Under the pieces are notes generated by a model. That model was not told the DNA's origin, did no database searches, and saw only the letters and a program-made list of their open reading frames with translations. From Sphingomonas sp. 8AM (lineage in GTDB: Bacteria; Pseudomonadota; Alphaproteobacteria; Sphingomonadales; Sphingomonadaceae), in the NCBI RefSeq assembly GCF_902506455.1, contig NZ_LR733844.1:311133-375132 (forward strand): a DNA stretch of 64,000 bases, read 5' to 3'. This document shows, piece after piece, positions 17,755 to 26,348 of the stretch. The translations under genes were made by a program, and so were the position numbers. The first letter of the stretch is position 1. Every line of letters starts with the position of its first letter.

Positions 17755-17935
17755 ACGCTTCGAATTGATCGCCGCGCAACACCGCCGCGATGGACAGGAA
17801 ACCACGCTGGATAACGTTCGCGAACGCTGCCAGCGCTCAGAGGATGCGTGGATGAAAATGGCCGCGCAGTCGCGCCGTACCGAGCAGCGGCGCGTTGAAC
17901 GCGACGCCAAGGTGGAACTGGCCGCGGCCCTTTAA
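17702..17935 (+). CDS. Small hypothetical protein, fourth of the run
   Basis: A 77-residue, highly charged helical protein (EYERFELIAAQHRRDG, then RERCQRSEDAWMKMAAQSRR). The GTG start at 17702 overlaps the preceding gene by 53 bases, so the true start may be further in. No family is recognised. Confidence 0.45.
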   Translation: MCAYRLSNPKGPVIKEYERFELIAAQHRRDGQETTLDNVRERCQRSEDAWMKMAAQSRRTEQRRVERDAKVELAAAL

Positions 17936-17964
17936 GCTGATACGTCGGCCGGCAAACGACTGGC

Positions 17965-18039
17965 GTCATTGCGAGCGTAGCGAAGTAATCCAGGGTGTCC
18001 TGATCCGGCCCTAGATTGCTTCGCTACGCTCGCAATGAC
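17965..18039. repeat. 75-bp inverted repeat, copy A
   Basis: A near-perfect hairpin with GTCATTGCGAGCGTAGCGAA at one end and its complement at the other; arms are about 25 bases with one mismatch around a 25-base centre. A second copy lies at 57176-57250 with only a few differences. The gene-free stretch 17936-18258 otherwise holds just one REP-like unit at 18216-18252. Confidence 0.85.
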
Positions 18040-18215
18040 GTGCTTATGAAGCGCGGGCCTTCGAAGGAAAATTGATCAGACGGAGGCGCGGAGCACGCGG
18101 AGACCCTCTAAGTGATCTGCGATGCTCTTCGTCATCCAGCCGCGAGATGAGGGCGCGCGTCCGCGTGAATATCGACTACCCATGCGCTTGGCTTCCACGT
18201 CGATCGGCCCCGACG

Positions 18216-18252
18216 GGAAGAAGCGTGGCCCCGGATCAAGTCCGGGGCGACG
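18216..18252. repeat. REP-like palindromic unit
   Basis: GGAAGAAGCGTGG followed by CCCCGGATCAAGTCCGGGG and CGACG. This is the same unit as at 10963-11042 and 23341-23378. It ends six bases before the aminopeptidase N stop, so it may also stabilise that mRNA 3' end. Confidence 0.6.
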
Positions 18253-18258
18253 CGGTGT

Positions 18259-20856
18259 TCAGCCCTCCAGACTCTTCGACGCCAGTTCGAACAGGTCCTT
18301 GCTGATCCCCGGCGTCGCGACGATCCGCTCGAGTTCGGCGCGCATCGCCGCCGAGCGGACCGGATCGAAACGCCGCCAGCGGCCGAGCGGCGGGAGCAAG
18401 CGCGCCGAGGTCTGCGGGTTGAGCTTGTCGAGCGCCAGCAATTGCTCGGTCAGCCAGCGATAGCCGGCACCGCCCTCGGCATGAAACGCCCGTTGGTTGA
18501 CCGCGAACGCTCCGACCAGCGCACGCGCGCGATTGGGGTTGGCGAGCGTGAAGTCGGGATGCTGCGCCAGTTCGGCGACCAGCGCGGGCGTGTCGTCGCG
18601 CGGCGACAGCGCCTGCGTCTGGAACCACTTGTCGAGCACCAGCGGATTATCGGCGTAGCGGGTGTAGAAATGATCGAGCGCGCGCTCGCGCTCGGGCGAG
18701 TGGCCGCTTGCCAGCACCGACAGCGCGCCCTGACGGTCGGTCATATTGTCGGCCGCCTCGAACTGCGCCCATGCCAGTGTCGCGGCATCGCTTGCGCCGG
18801 ACGCGGCGAGGTAGCCGAGCGCGACGCTGCGCAGGCGGCGGATGCCCTTGTCTCCGGGCGTATAGGCATAAGCGCGGCGCAGCGCGGGATCGATGGCGGC
18901 GCGCCACCGCGCCTCCAGCTCGCAACCGAGCGTGGTGCGCAGCGCCTCGCGCGCGCGGAAGATCGCGTCGGGATCGACGACGCTCAGCTGGTCGCCGATG
19001 AAGTTTTCCGACGGCAGCAGCACCGCCTCGGCGACGAACGCGCGGTCGAGCGTCGGGTCGTCGAGCGTGTCGGCGACCGCATCGACCACCGCGCGAGGAT
19101 CAGCCTCGCCCTCGACCGCGGCGGCGATCAAGGTGTCGAGCATCAATTGCTGCATCGCCTCGTAGCGCGCGAAGGAATCGTCGTCGTGGCGCGCGAGGAA
19201 GGCGAGGTCGGCGGCGCTGCGGTCGCTTTCGACGATCACCGGCGCGGAGAAGCCGCGGTTGAGCGAGACGATCGGGCGTTCGGTGACGGTCTCGAACGTC
19301 ACGCTGGCGCTCGCGTCGGAGAGGATCACCAGTTGCTCGTCGCCGAGCGGCTGGCCGGTGTCGCCGCCGAACAGCCGGATGCGCAAGGGGAGCACCTGCG
19401 GGTGCTTGACCGGCTGGCCGGGCGTCTCGGGCACCTTCTGCGCGAGGTTGAGCGTCGCGCGGCCGCTGCCGGGTTCGTGCACGAGCGAGGCGGAGACGCG
19501 CGGGGTGCCGGCCTGGCTGTACCAGAGGCGGAATTGCGTGAGGTCGATGTCGCCGGCCTCTTCCATGCAGGCGACGAAATCCTCGCAGGTCGCGGCGGTG
19601 CCGTCGAAGCGGTCGAAATAGAGATCGCAGGCGGCGCGGAAGCGCCGGGCCCCCAGCATCGTCGCCATCATACGGATCAGCTCCGCGCCCTTGTTATAGA
19701 TGGTGGCGGTGTAGAAGTTGCTGATCTCGATATAGCTTTCCGGGCGGACCGGGTGCGCGAGCGGGCCCGAATCCTCCGGGAACTGCGCGGCACGCAGGCC
19801 GCGCACGTCCTCGATCCGCTTGACCGCCGCCGAGCCCTGATCGGCGGAGAAACCCTGATCGCGGTAGACGGTGAAGCCTTCCTTGAGGCTCAACTGGAAC
19901 CAGTCGCGGCAGGTGATGCGATTGCCCGACCAGTTGTGGAAATATTCGTGCGCGACCACGGCGGCGATCGCGTCGTAATCGTAATCGGTAGCGGTGTCGG
20001 GATCGGCGAGGATGTAGCGGCTGTTGAAGATGTTCAGCCCCTTGTTCTCCATCGCGCCAAAGTTGAAATCGTCGACCGCGACGATGTTGAAGACGTCGAG
20101 GTCGTATTCGCGCCCGTAGACGCGCTCGTCCCACGCCATCGACAGCTTGAGCGCGTCGAGCGCATGGTCGGTCCTGGGCAGGTCGCCGGTGCGCACCCAG
20201 ATGCCGAGCTGCACCTCACGGCCCGAGCGGGTGGTGAAGGTGCCGCGGTTGACCGCGAGATCGCCCGCCACCAGCGCGAAGAGGTAGGATGGCTTGGGCC
20301 ACGGATCGTGCCACTCCGCCCAGTGCGTGCCGTCGGCATTGTCGCCCTGTGCGACCGGGTCACCATTGGCGAGCAGCACCGGGAAGCGCGCCTTGTCGGC
20401 GGTCATCTTTACCCGGTAGGTCGCGAGCACGTCGGGGCGGTCCGGGAACCAGGTGATGCGGCGGAATCCCTCTGCCTCGCATTGCGTGCAGAGATTGCCG
20501 CCCGAGGCATAGAGCCCCATCAATTGCGTGTTGCGATCGGGGGCGATCTCGACCTCGGTCTCGACGACGTGCGCGTCGCCGGAAAGCGGGACGACGAGCT
20601 GCTCGCCCTCGATCCGCCAGTCGTTGATCGCCTGCCCGTCGACCGTCACCGACAACGGCACCTGCCCGGCGCCATCGAGGCGCAGCGGGGTGTCGTGATC
20701 GCCATTGCGGCTCACATCGAGCCGGGCGCGGACGCGCGTCGCGACCGGGTCCAGCGCGAAGTCGAGCGCGACCTGCGGCACCAGCCACGCGGGCGGGGTA
20801 TAATCGCTGCGGCGCGTGGCGGCGGGCGTGACGGGGGTGGTACGGGCATCGGCCAT
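18259..20856 (-). CDS. pepN: Aminopeptidase N, M1 family
   Basis: An 865-residue zinc aminopeptidase that trims peptides in the cytosol. The substrate-binding GAMEN motif is at 267-271 and the zinc site HEYFHNW at about 303-309 (H303, H307, catalytic E304), followed by the downstream Glu in LKEGF. Length and C-terminal helical domain agree with the E. coli PepN subfamily. The ATG at 20856 is chosen (MADARTTPVT); the frame is open further upstream but without family similarity. It is divergent from the M28 peptidase gene. Confidence 0.93.
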   Translation of the reverse strand: MADARTTPVTPAATRRSDYTPPAWLVPQVALDFALDPVATRVRARLDVSRNGDHDTPLRLDGAGQVPLSVTVDGQAINDWRIEGEQLVVPLSGDAHVVETEVEIAPDRNTQLMGLYASGGNLCTQCEAEGFRRITWFPDRPDVLATYRVKMTADKARFPVLLANGDPVAQGDNADGTHWAEWHDPWPKPSYLFALVAGDLAVNRGTFTTRSGREVQLGIWVRTGDLPRTDHALDALKLSMAWDERVYGREYDLDVFNIVAVDDFNFGAMENKGLNIFNSRYILADPDTATDYDYDAIAAVVAHEYFHNWSGNRITCRDWFQLSLKEGFTVYRDQGFSADQGSAAVKRIEDVRGLRAAQFPEDSGPLAHPVRPESYIEISNFYTATIYNKGAELIRMMATMLGARRFRAACDLYFDRFDGTAATCEDFVACMEEAGDIDLTQFRLWYSQAGTPRVSASLVHEPGSGRATLNLAQKVPETPGQPVKHPQVLPLRIRLFGGDTGQPLGDEQLVILSDASASVTFETVTERPIVSLNRGFSAPVIVESDRSAADLAFLARHDDDSFARYEAMQQLMLDTLIAAAVEGEADPRAVVDAVADTLDDPTLDRAFVAEAVLLPSENFIGDQLSVVDPDAIFRAREALRTTLGCELEARWRAAIDPALRRAYAYTPGDKGIRRLRSVALGYLAASGASDAATLAWAQFEAADNMTDRQGALSVLASGHSPERERALDHFYTRYADNPLVLDKWFQTQALSPRDDTPALVAELAQHPDFTLANPNRARALVGAFAVNQRAFHAEGGAGYRWLTEQLLALDKLNPQTSARLLPPLGRWRRFDPVRSAAMRAELERIVATPGISKDLFELASKSLEG

Positions 20857-20974
20857 GGCGCGGACTATGACGAAAACGCGAGCCGGGTTCCATCCGAAAG
20901 CCGCGCGATCGTCTCGACGGCAACCATCGTCGCTTCTAAGGTCAGCGATCCTTCCTCTTCCACCGGGCGTGTCC

Positions 20975-22615
20975 ATGTTTCGTTCGTTCGCTTTCCTGCC
21001 CTTGCTCGCGCTTTCCGCCACCGCTGTTGCCGAGACGACGCCCGCCGCGCGCAACGCCGCGCTCAACGCGCCGCTGCCCGCCGATCAGGCCGCGATGAAG
21101 GCGCATGTGATGTTCCTGGCGTCGGACGCGATGAAGGGGCGCGACGTCGGCTCGCCCGAGTTCGACATCGCCGCGCAATATGTCGCCGCGCAATTCTATG
21201 CCGCGGGGCTCAAGCCGATGGGCGACGAGGGCGGCTATCTGCAGAAGGTGCCGCTGACCGGGTACAAGATCGCGGGTGAGGGGAGCGCGTCGTGGACGGG
21301 GGCAGGCGGGGCGGCGGTGTCGCTGGCGTTCGGCAAGGATTTCACCCCGGCCGCGAACCCGGCGGCAAAGGCGACCGCGCTCACCGCGCCGGTGGTGTTC
21401 GTCGGCTATGGACTGGAAGCGCCGCAATATGGGCTGGACGATTATGCGGGCGTCGACGTGCGCGGCAAGATCGTCGCCTATGTCGGCGGCGCGCCGGCGG
21501 GGCTGCCGAGCGAGGTGTCGGCAACCTTCGGCAGCGCGGCGGCGCGGCAGAGCGCGGCGGCGAAGCATGGCGCGGTCGGGGTGATCGCGATCGCCGATCT
21601 GCGCAAGGCCGGGCGCGGCGCACCGTCGTTCGCTTCGGTGACGAAGGGCTATGCCGCCGAGCGGATCACCTGGGCGCGCGCCGACGGCACCGGGAGCGCC
21701 AGCGGCGCGCCGTTGCTGGGGACGCTGTCGCCGGCCGGCGCGGCGAAGGTGTTCGGGCGCGCCTGGCCGGCGCTCGCCAGGGGGGCGGCGCGCAAGACGT
21801 TGAAGGTGCGGCCGACGACCGCCGCGGGGACGCTGTCGATCGCTAGCGCCACCAATTTTCGCGCGATTCCGAGCAGCAACGTCGTGGGGATGATCCCCGG
21901 CAGCGACCCGGCGCTGGGCAAGGAGACGGTGGTGCTGTCCGCGCATCTCGATCACGTCGGGGTCGGCGCGGCGGTGAACGGCGACACGATCTATAACGGC
22001 GCGCTCGACGACGGCATTGGGATCGCGAGCCTGATCGAGGCGGCCAAGCGCTTCAAGACCGCCACCGCGCCGAAGCGCAGCATCATCTTCCTCGCGGTGA
22101 CCGCCGAGGAGAAGGGCCTGGTTGGCAGCGATTATTTTGCGAACCATCCCACCGTGCCGATCGGCGACATCGTCGCGGACGTGAACCTCGACATGCCGAT
22201 CCTGACCTACCGGTTCGAGGATATGGTGGCGTTCGGCGGTGATCGTTCGACGCTGGGGCCGATCATCGCGCGCGCGGTGGCGGGGATCGGCGTCGGCCTG
22301 TCGCCTGACCCGATGCCCGAGCAGGCGATCTTCGTCCGCTCCGACCATTATCGCTTCGTGCAGAAGGGCGTGCCCTCGGTGTTCCTGTGGCCGGGGGAGA
22401 AGGGGCCGGGCAAGGCGGCGATCGAGACGTTCATGAGCAATTGCTACCACAAGCCGTGCGACGACCTGACGCAGCCGATCCTGTGGGATCAGGGGGTGCG
22501 CTTCGTCGACGCCAATTACCGGATCGCGCGTGAGATCGCCGATGCACCGCAGCGGCCGGTGTGGAACAAGGGCGACTATTTCGGGCTGCTGTTCGACGGG
22601 CCGATGGCGCCCTGA
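20975..22615 (+). CDS. Secreted M28-family peptidase with PA insert
   Basis: A 546-residue exported protein: the signal peptide ends near LSATAVAE. The M28 zinc site is visible as SAHLDHVG (H324), NGALDDGIG (D345/D346), TAEEKG (E378/E379), VNLDMP (D406) and a His in RSDHYRF. Residues about 135-290 look like a protease-associated (PA) domain placed before the catalytic part. It should be an aminopeptidase or carboxypeptidase of the periplasm or cell surface. The start opens the signal peptide directly. Confidence 0.87.
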   Translation: MFRSFAFLPLLALSATAVAETTPAARNAALNAPLPADQAAMKAHVMFLASDAMKGRDVGSPEFDIAAQYVAAQFYAAGLKPMGDEGGYLQKVPLTGYKIAGEGSASWTGAGGAAVSLAFGKDFTPAANPAAKATALTAPVVFVGYGLEAPQYGLDDYAGVDVRGKIVAYVGGAPAGLPSEVSATFGSAAARQSAAAKHGAVGVIAIADLRKAGRGAPSFASVTKGYAAERITWARADGTGSASGAPLLGTLSPAGAAKVFGRAWPALARGAARKTLKVRPTTAAGTLSIASATNFRAIPSSNVVGMIPGSDPALGKETVVLSAHLDHVGVGAAVNGDTIYNGALDDGIGIASLIEAAKRFKTATAPKRSIIFLAVTAEEKGLVGSDYFANHPTVPIGDIVADVNLDMPILTYRFEDMVAFGGDRSTLGPIIARAVAGIGVGLSPDPMPEQAIFVRSDHYRFVQKGVPSVFLWPGEKGPGKAAIETFMSNCYHKPCDDLTQPILWDQGVRFVDANYRIAREIADAPQRPVWNKGDYFGLLFDGPMAP

Positions 22616-22674
22616 AGCGCGCTTGCCAAGCGGCGCGTTGCGGCCGATGAAGGGTGCAGGTCTGGGGAGCGACA

Positions 22675-23265
22675 GTGACCGACGCGCGTGACATCATCCG
22701 CCGCACGACGATCGAGCTGGGGCCGCTGCGGATCACGCGCGAATATCGCTGCGCGCCGCCGGGGCCGCATTATCCGTTCTACGAGCCGGCGCGTGCGCGG
22801 TCGGGCGGCGGCTGGCGCGCGGCGGGGGTGCTGGGCGTCGTGCTGGCGGTGAGCGCGGGCGGGCTGTCGATGGCGGCGACCCATGCGCCGCCGGTGCGCG
22901 CGATGAAGTACGCGGTAAGCGTGCCGGTGCCGCAGCGGGTGATCGCGCCCCCGCCGCCGACGGTTGCGGCGCGGGCGGTGCGGCCGGTAGCGCCGGTCGC
23001 GGCGGCAACGCCCTCGGCGAAGCCGGTCGTGGCCGACGACCTGCCGCAGGATAGCGGCAGCCGCGCGACGGCGATCGCGGCGGCGCTGCGCAGCGGCGAG
23101 GTGCAGGAATGGTATGAGTCGGCCGGGCAGGTGCACGGCTTCGTCGTCGCGGGCGAAGCGGAGGCGGACGGGGCGCGGACGTGCCGGGCACTGTCGGTGC
23201 TGACCCGCGCGCCGGGCGGGGCGGATCGGGTCGATCAGCGGCGCGCGTGTCTGCCGGCGGGGTAG
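22675..23265 (+). CDS. Hypothetical single-pass membrane protein
   Basis: A 196-residue protein with a cytoplasmic N-terminus, one membrane segment at about 48-66 (AAGVLGVVLAVSAGGLSMA), a Pro/Ala/Val-rich linker and a small C-terminal domain with two Cys. That domain (ATAIAAALRSGEVQEWYES) reminds me of the C-terminal domain of sphingomonad surface-antigen-like proteins, but this is not certain. The GTG start at 22675 is preferred because GGGGAG lies six bases before it; GTG 22654 is the alternative. Confidence 0.55.
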   Translation: MTDARDIIRRTTIELGPLRITREYRCAPPGPHYPFYEPARARSGGGWRAAGVLGVVLAVSAGGLSMAATHAPPVRAMKYAVSVPVPQRVIAPPPPTVAARAVRPVAPVAAATPSAKPVVADDLPQDSGSRATAIAAALRSGEVQEWYESAGQVHGFVVAGEAEADGARTCRALSVLTRAPGGADRVDQRRACLPAG

Positions 23266-23279
23266 GTCCACGGTTCGTC

Positions 23280-23299
23280 ATTCCCGCGAAGGCGGGAAT
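23280..23299. terminator. Hairpin after the membrane-protein gene
   Basis: ATTCCCGC and GCGGGAAT form an 8-base stem around GAAG, 15 bases after the stop at 23265. No T run follows, so it may be a palindromic repeat rather than a true intrinsic terminator. Confidence 0.35.
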
Positions 23300-23340
23300 C
23301 AGGAACCTTGGACGGTTGCGTCTCTACTGACGGACCTCGG

Positions 23341-23378
23341 GAGAAGAAGCGGGGTCCCGGATCAGGTCCGGGGCGACG
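23341..23378. repeat. REP-like palindromic unit
   Basis: GAGAAGAAGCGGGGT followed by CCCGGATCAGGTCCGGGG and CGACG. It matches the units at 10963-11042 and 18216-18252, and lies between convergent genes. Confidence 0.6.
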
Positions 23379-23415
23379 TACCTGGGGTGCGTCGCTCGCG
23401 CCCCGCTGTCTTCGA

Positions 23416-24717
23416 TCAGCGACCGATGCTGGTGTAGCGGAAGCCCGCCGCCTTCACCTCGGCGGGGGTGTAGATGTTGCGCAGGTCGATCAGGATCGGT
23501 TCCTTGAGCAGCGACTTCACGCGCGGCAGGTCGAGTGCGCGGAACTCGTCCCATTCGGTGACGATCGCCAGCGCGTCGGCGCCCTCGATCGCCTGATACG
23601 GGCCGTCGCAATATTCGACATTGTCGAGCACCAGCTTGGCCTGCTCGGTACCCTCGGGATCGAACGCCTTCACCTTGGCGCCGGCGTCCTGCAACGCCTG
23701 GATCACAGCGATCGCGGGCGAGTCGCGCATGTCGTCGGTGTTCGGCTTGAAGGTCAGCCCCAGCACCGCGATCGTCTTGCCGCGCACGTCGTCGCCCATC
23801 GCATGGACGATCTTGCGGCCCATCGCGCGCTTGCGGTTGTCGTTGACCGCGACGACCGCCTCGACGATCCGTTGCGGCGCGTCATAATCCTGGCTGGTCT
23901 TGAGCAGCGCCAGCGTGTCCTTGGGAAAGCACGACCCGCCATAGCCCGGGCCAGCGTGCAGGAACTTCGACCCGATGCGGTTGTCGAGCCCAATCCCGCG
24001 GCTGACGTCCTTCACGTCGGCGCCGACCTTCTCGCACAGGTCCGCAATCTCGTTGATGAAGGTGATCTTGGTCGCGAGGAACGCATTGCCGGCATATTTG
24101 ATCAGCTCGGCGGTGCGGCGCGCGGTGACGAGGATCGGCGCGGCGTTGAGGTACAGCGGGCGATAGACCTGCCGCATCACCTCGGTCGCGCGATCATCGC
24201 CCGAGCCGATCACGATCCGGTCGGGACGTTTGAAATCGTCGATCGCCGCGCCTTCGCGCAGGAATTCCGGATTCGAGACAACGCCGAACTCGGCGTTCGG
24301 CGCGGCCTCGCGGATGATCCGTTCGACCTCGTCGCCGGTGCCGACCGGCACGGTCGACTTGGTGACGATCACGGTATAGCCGGTCAGCGCCTCGCCGATT
24401 TCCTTGGCGGCGGCGAAGACGTACGACAGATCGGCGTGGCCGTCGCCGCGGCGCGTCGGCGTGCCGACGCCGATGAACACCGCGTCCGCCCCCGCGACCG
24501 CTTCCTTGAGGTCGGTAGTGAACTTCAGCCGGCCCGCCGCGACATTGCGCGCGACGAGGTCTTCGAGGCCCGGCTCGTAGATCGGCATCTTGCCGGCGAG
24601 CAGCCGGTCAATCTTGCCCTTGTCCTTGTCGACGCAAATCACGTCATGGCCGAAGTCGGCGAAGCATGTGCCTGAAACCAGGCCGACATAGCCCGAACCG
24701 ATCATGGTAATGCGCAA
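23416..24717 (-). CDS. ugd: UDP-glucose 6-dehydrogenase
   Basis: A 433-residue cytosolic enzyme oxidising UDP-glucose to UDP-glucuronate with two NAD+. The Rossmann GSGYVGL motif is at the N-terminus, FLREGAAIDDF and NAFLATKITFINE in the middle, and the catalytic Cys (263) in GPGYGGSCFPKDT. The C-terminal NAD/UDP domain is complete. The likely start is TTG 24717, preceded by GGGAG, giving MRITMIGSG as in relatives. It feeds UDP-glucuronate to the EPS locus, where an epimerase (40461) and a decarboxylase (57261) can use it. Confidence 0.93.
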   Translation of the reverse strand: MRITMIGSGYVGLVSGTCFADFGHDVICVDKDKGKIDRLLAGKMPIYEPGLEDLVARNVAAGRLKFTTDLKEAVAGADAVFIGVGTPTRRGDGHADLSYVFAAAKEIGEALTGYTVIVTKSTVPVGTGDEVERIIREAAPNAEFGVVSNPEFLREGAAIDDFKRPDRIVIGSGDDRATEVMRQVYRPLYLNAAPILVTARRTAELIKYAGNAFLATKITFINEIADLCEKVGADVKDVSRGIGLDNRIGSKFLHAGPGYGGSCFPKDTLALLKTSQDYDAPQRIVEAVVAVNDNRKRAMGRKIVHAMGDDVRGKTIAVLGLTFKPNTDDMRDSPAIAVIQALQDAGAKVKAFDPEGTEQAKLVLDNVEYCDGPYQAIEGADALAIVTEWDEFRALDLPRVKSLLKEPILIDLRNIYTPAEVKAAGFRYTSIGR

Positions 24718-24801
24718 GACGGTCGCTCCCTTGAATGAACCGCCCCCGGGCGGCATCCCAGCCTTGCCCGCTAGCGACTCGACCGCCTGTCTGGCAAGCG
24801 T

Positions 24802-25188
24802 TCAGGTGGTTGCAATTGGCACACCTCCACTTGCCGCCACCGGAATCGCGGTGGTTCGCACCGTCGCCGCGACGGTCTTTCGCCAGCGATGGCGCCGCCA
24901 CGCATTGATCGCGGTGATCCCGGCGGGCCACATCAGCGTCAGCACGACATCGGAGATCGTGTCGGACCACGACCATTGCGGGCTGGCGGCGAGCCAGTCC
25001 ATCAGCTCGTTACCCAGTTCGGCGGCGAACACGACCTGCAGCGCGACGACGCCGCCGCGCCGCTGGCGCACCACCATCAACGTCGCAAGATAGATCGCCA
25101 TGCCGACATGGACGTGCAGCAGCGCCGCCGAACCGGCGAGCGCGACGATCTGGTCGATCAGCGACTTGTAAAGGTACACGATTTCCAT
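24802..25188 (-). CDS. Small integral membrane protein of unknown function
   Basis: A 128-residue protein with about three hydrophobic segments (IVALAGSAALLHVHVGMAIY, GVVALQVVFAAELGNEL, ISDVVLTLMWPAGITAINAW) and a basic C-terminal region. It weakly recalls VanZ-like or EPS-associated membrane proteins, but I cannot name a family. ATG 25188 is chosen (MEIVYLYKSLIDQ). It is divergent from the pyruvyltransferase gene, with 89 bases between the starts. Confidence 0.6.
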   Translation of the reverse strand: MEIVYLYKSLIDQIVALAGSAALLHVHVGMAIYLATLMVVRQRRGGVVALQVVFAAELGNELMDWLAASPQWSWSDTISDVVLTLMWPAGITAINAWRRHRWRKTVAATVRTTAIPVAASGGVPIATT

Positions 25189-25277
25189 CGCGCCGCTTTG
25201 CCAAACATAGGTTGAGGAAGCATAACCGGACATGCGCCGTCCGGAACCGCGGGCGATCCCGGAGATTGTCGCGGGTA

Positions 25278-26348
25278 ATGATCGAATCCCCTGCGCAGGT
25301 CGGCGTGCTGACCTTTCACCGCTGCATCAATTTCGGCTCCTATTGGCAGGCACGTTGTCTGGTCGAGGGGTTGCGCGCGATGGGGCATGACGCACGCCTG
25401 CTCGATCATCACAGTGACGCGGTGGTGCGCGCGGAATGGAAGTGCGCGTTGCAGCCGACGCTGCCCGCGCGGACGCTGACGCCCGACCTCGGTGCGTACA
25501 AGGCGAAGGCGCGGAAGTTCGTCACCGCGATCGAGCAACTGCCGCGCTCGGCGACGTTCGCGCTCGACGATCCGGAGGCGCTCGCGCCGCTCGACGCGGT
25601 GGTGGTCGGCAGCGACGAGGTGTGGAATTTCCGGCATCCCTGGTATGCGTCGACGCCGTTGTTCTTCGGCGAGGGACTGACCGCGCCGCGGCTGGTGTCC
25701 TATGCCGCCAGCTTCGGCAATCACGATGCCGCCGACGGGATCGGTGACGACTGGGTGGCACGGCTGCGGCGCTTCACCGCGATCTCGGTGCGCGACGCCA
25801 ACGCGCAGACGCTGGTCGGCGGCGCGCTGGGCGAGACACCGCCGCTGGTGCTGGACCCGGTGCTGCAGTTCGGTGACCGCGTGCCGCGCGGCGTGCCGGA
25901 GGGCGACCGTTACGCGCTCGTCTATGGGCATGGGTTTCCCGACTGGCTCGCCGAGGCGATGCGGCAATGGGCGAACCGGCATGACATGCGGCTGCACAGC
26001 ATCGGCTATCGCAACGACTGGGCGGACACGCAGGAGATCGACGCCGGCCCGGAAGCGTTTGCCGAGCGCGTGGCGGGGGCGAGTGCGCTGGTCACCAACT
26101 TCTTCCACGGCTGCGTCTTCGCGCTGGTGCACGGGACGCCGTTCGTGACCGCGCCGTCCTCCTACCGGTTCAACAAGGTACGCGATCTGGCGGCGGCGCT
26201 CGATGCGCAGCGACATATCGTCGCGCCGGAAACCGCCGAGGCGGAGTATGACATGCTGCTCAGCGCGCCACACAATCCGCAAATCGGCGAGCGGATCGCG
26301 GAGCTTCGCGCGCAATCGACCGTCTTCCTGGGCGCAGCGCTTGGCTGA
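25278..26348 (+). CDS. Polysaccharide pyruvyl transferase family protein
   Basis: A 356-residue protein of the CsaB/WcaK-type family, which adds pyruvate ketals to sugars from PEP. It starts VGVLTFHRCINFGSYWQA, as is usual for the bacterial EPS members, and has GSDEVWNF, a VRDANAQTLV segment, and the C-terminal TNFFHGCVFALVHGTPFV region with the conserved His. The start ATG 25278 is inferred from similarity. It overlaps the FrhB-like gene by eight bases, so the two are translationally coupled. Confidence 0.85.
   Translation: MIESPAQVGVLTFHRCINFGSYWQARCLVEGLRAMGHDARLLDHHSDAVVRAEWKCALQPTLPARTLTPDLGAYKAKARKFVTAIEQLPRSATFALDDPEALAPLDAVVVGSDEVWNFRHPWYASTPLFFGEGLTAPRLVSYAASFGNHDAADGIGDDWVARLRRFTAISVRDANAQTLVGGALGETPPLVLDPVLQFGDRVPRGVPEGDRYALVYGHGFPDWLAEAMRQWANRHDMRLHSIGYRNDWADTQEIDAGPEAFAERVAGASALVTNFFHGCVFALVHGTPFVTAPSSYRFNKVRDLAAALDAQRHIVAPETAEAEYDMLLSAPHNPQIGERIAELRAQSTVFLGAALG

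Noticed and set aside
17965..18039. Hairpin as an intrinsic terminator
   Set aside because: It has no T run, recurs with its whole sequence at 57176 and has a 25-base centre, so it is a dispersed repeat element.
18442..21279. A plus-strand frame of more than 900 codons opposite aminopeptidase N
   Set aside because: Antisense shadow; the peptidase has all catalytic motifs and the opposite frame has none.
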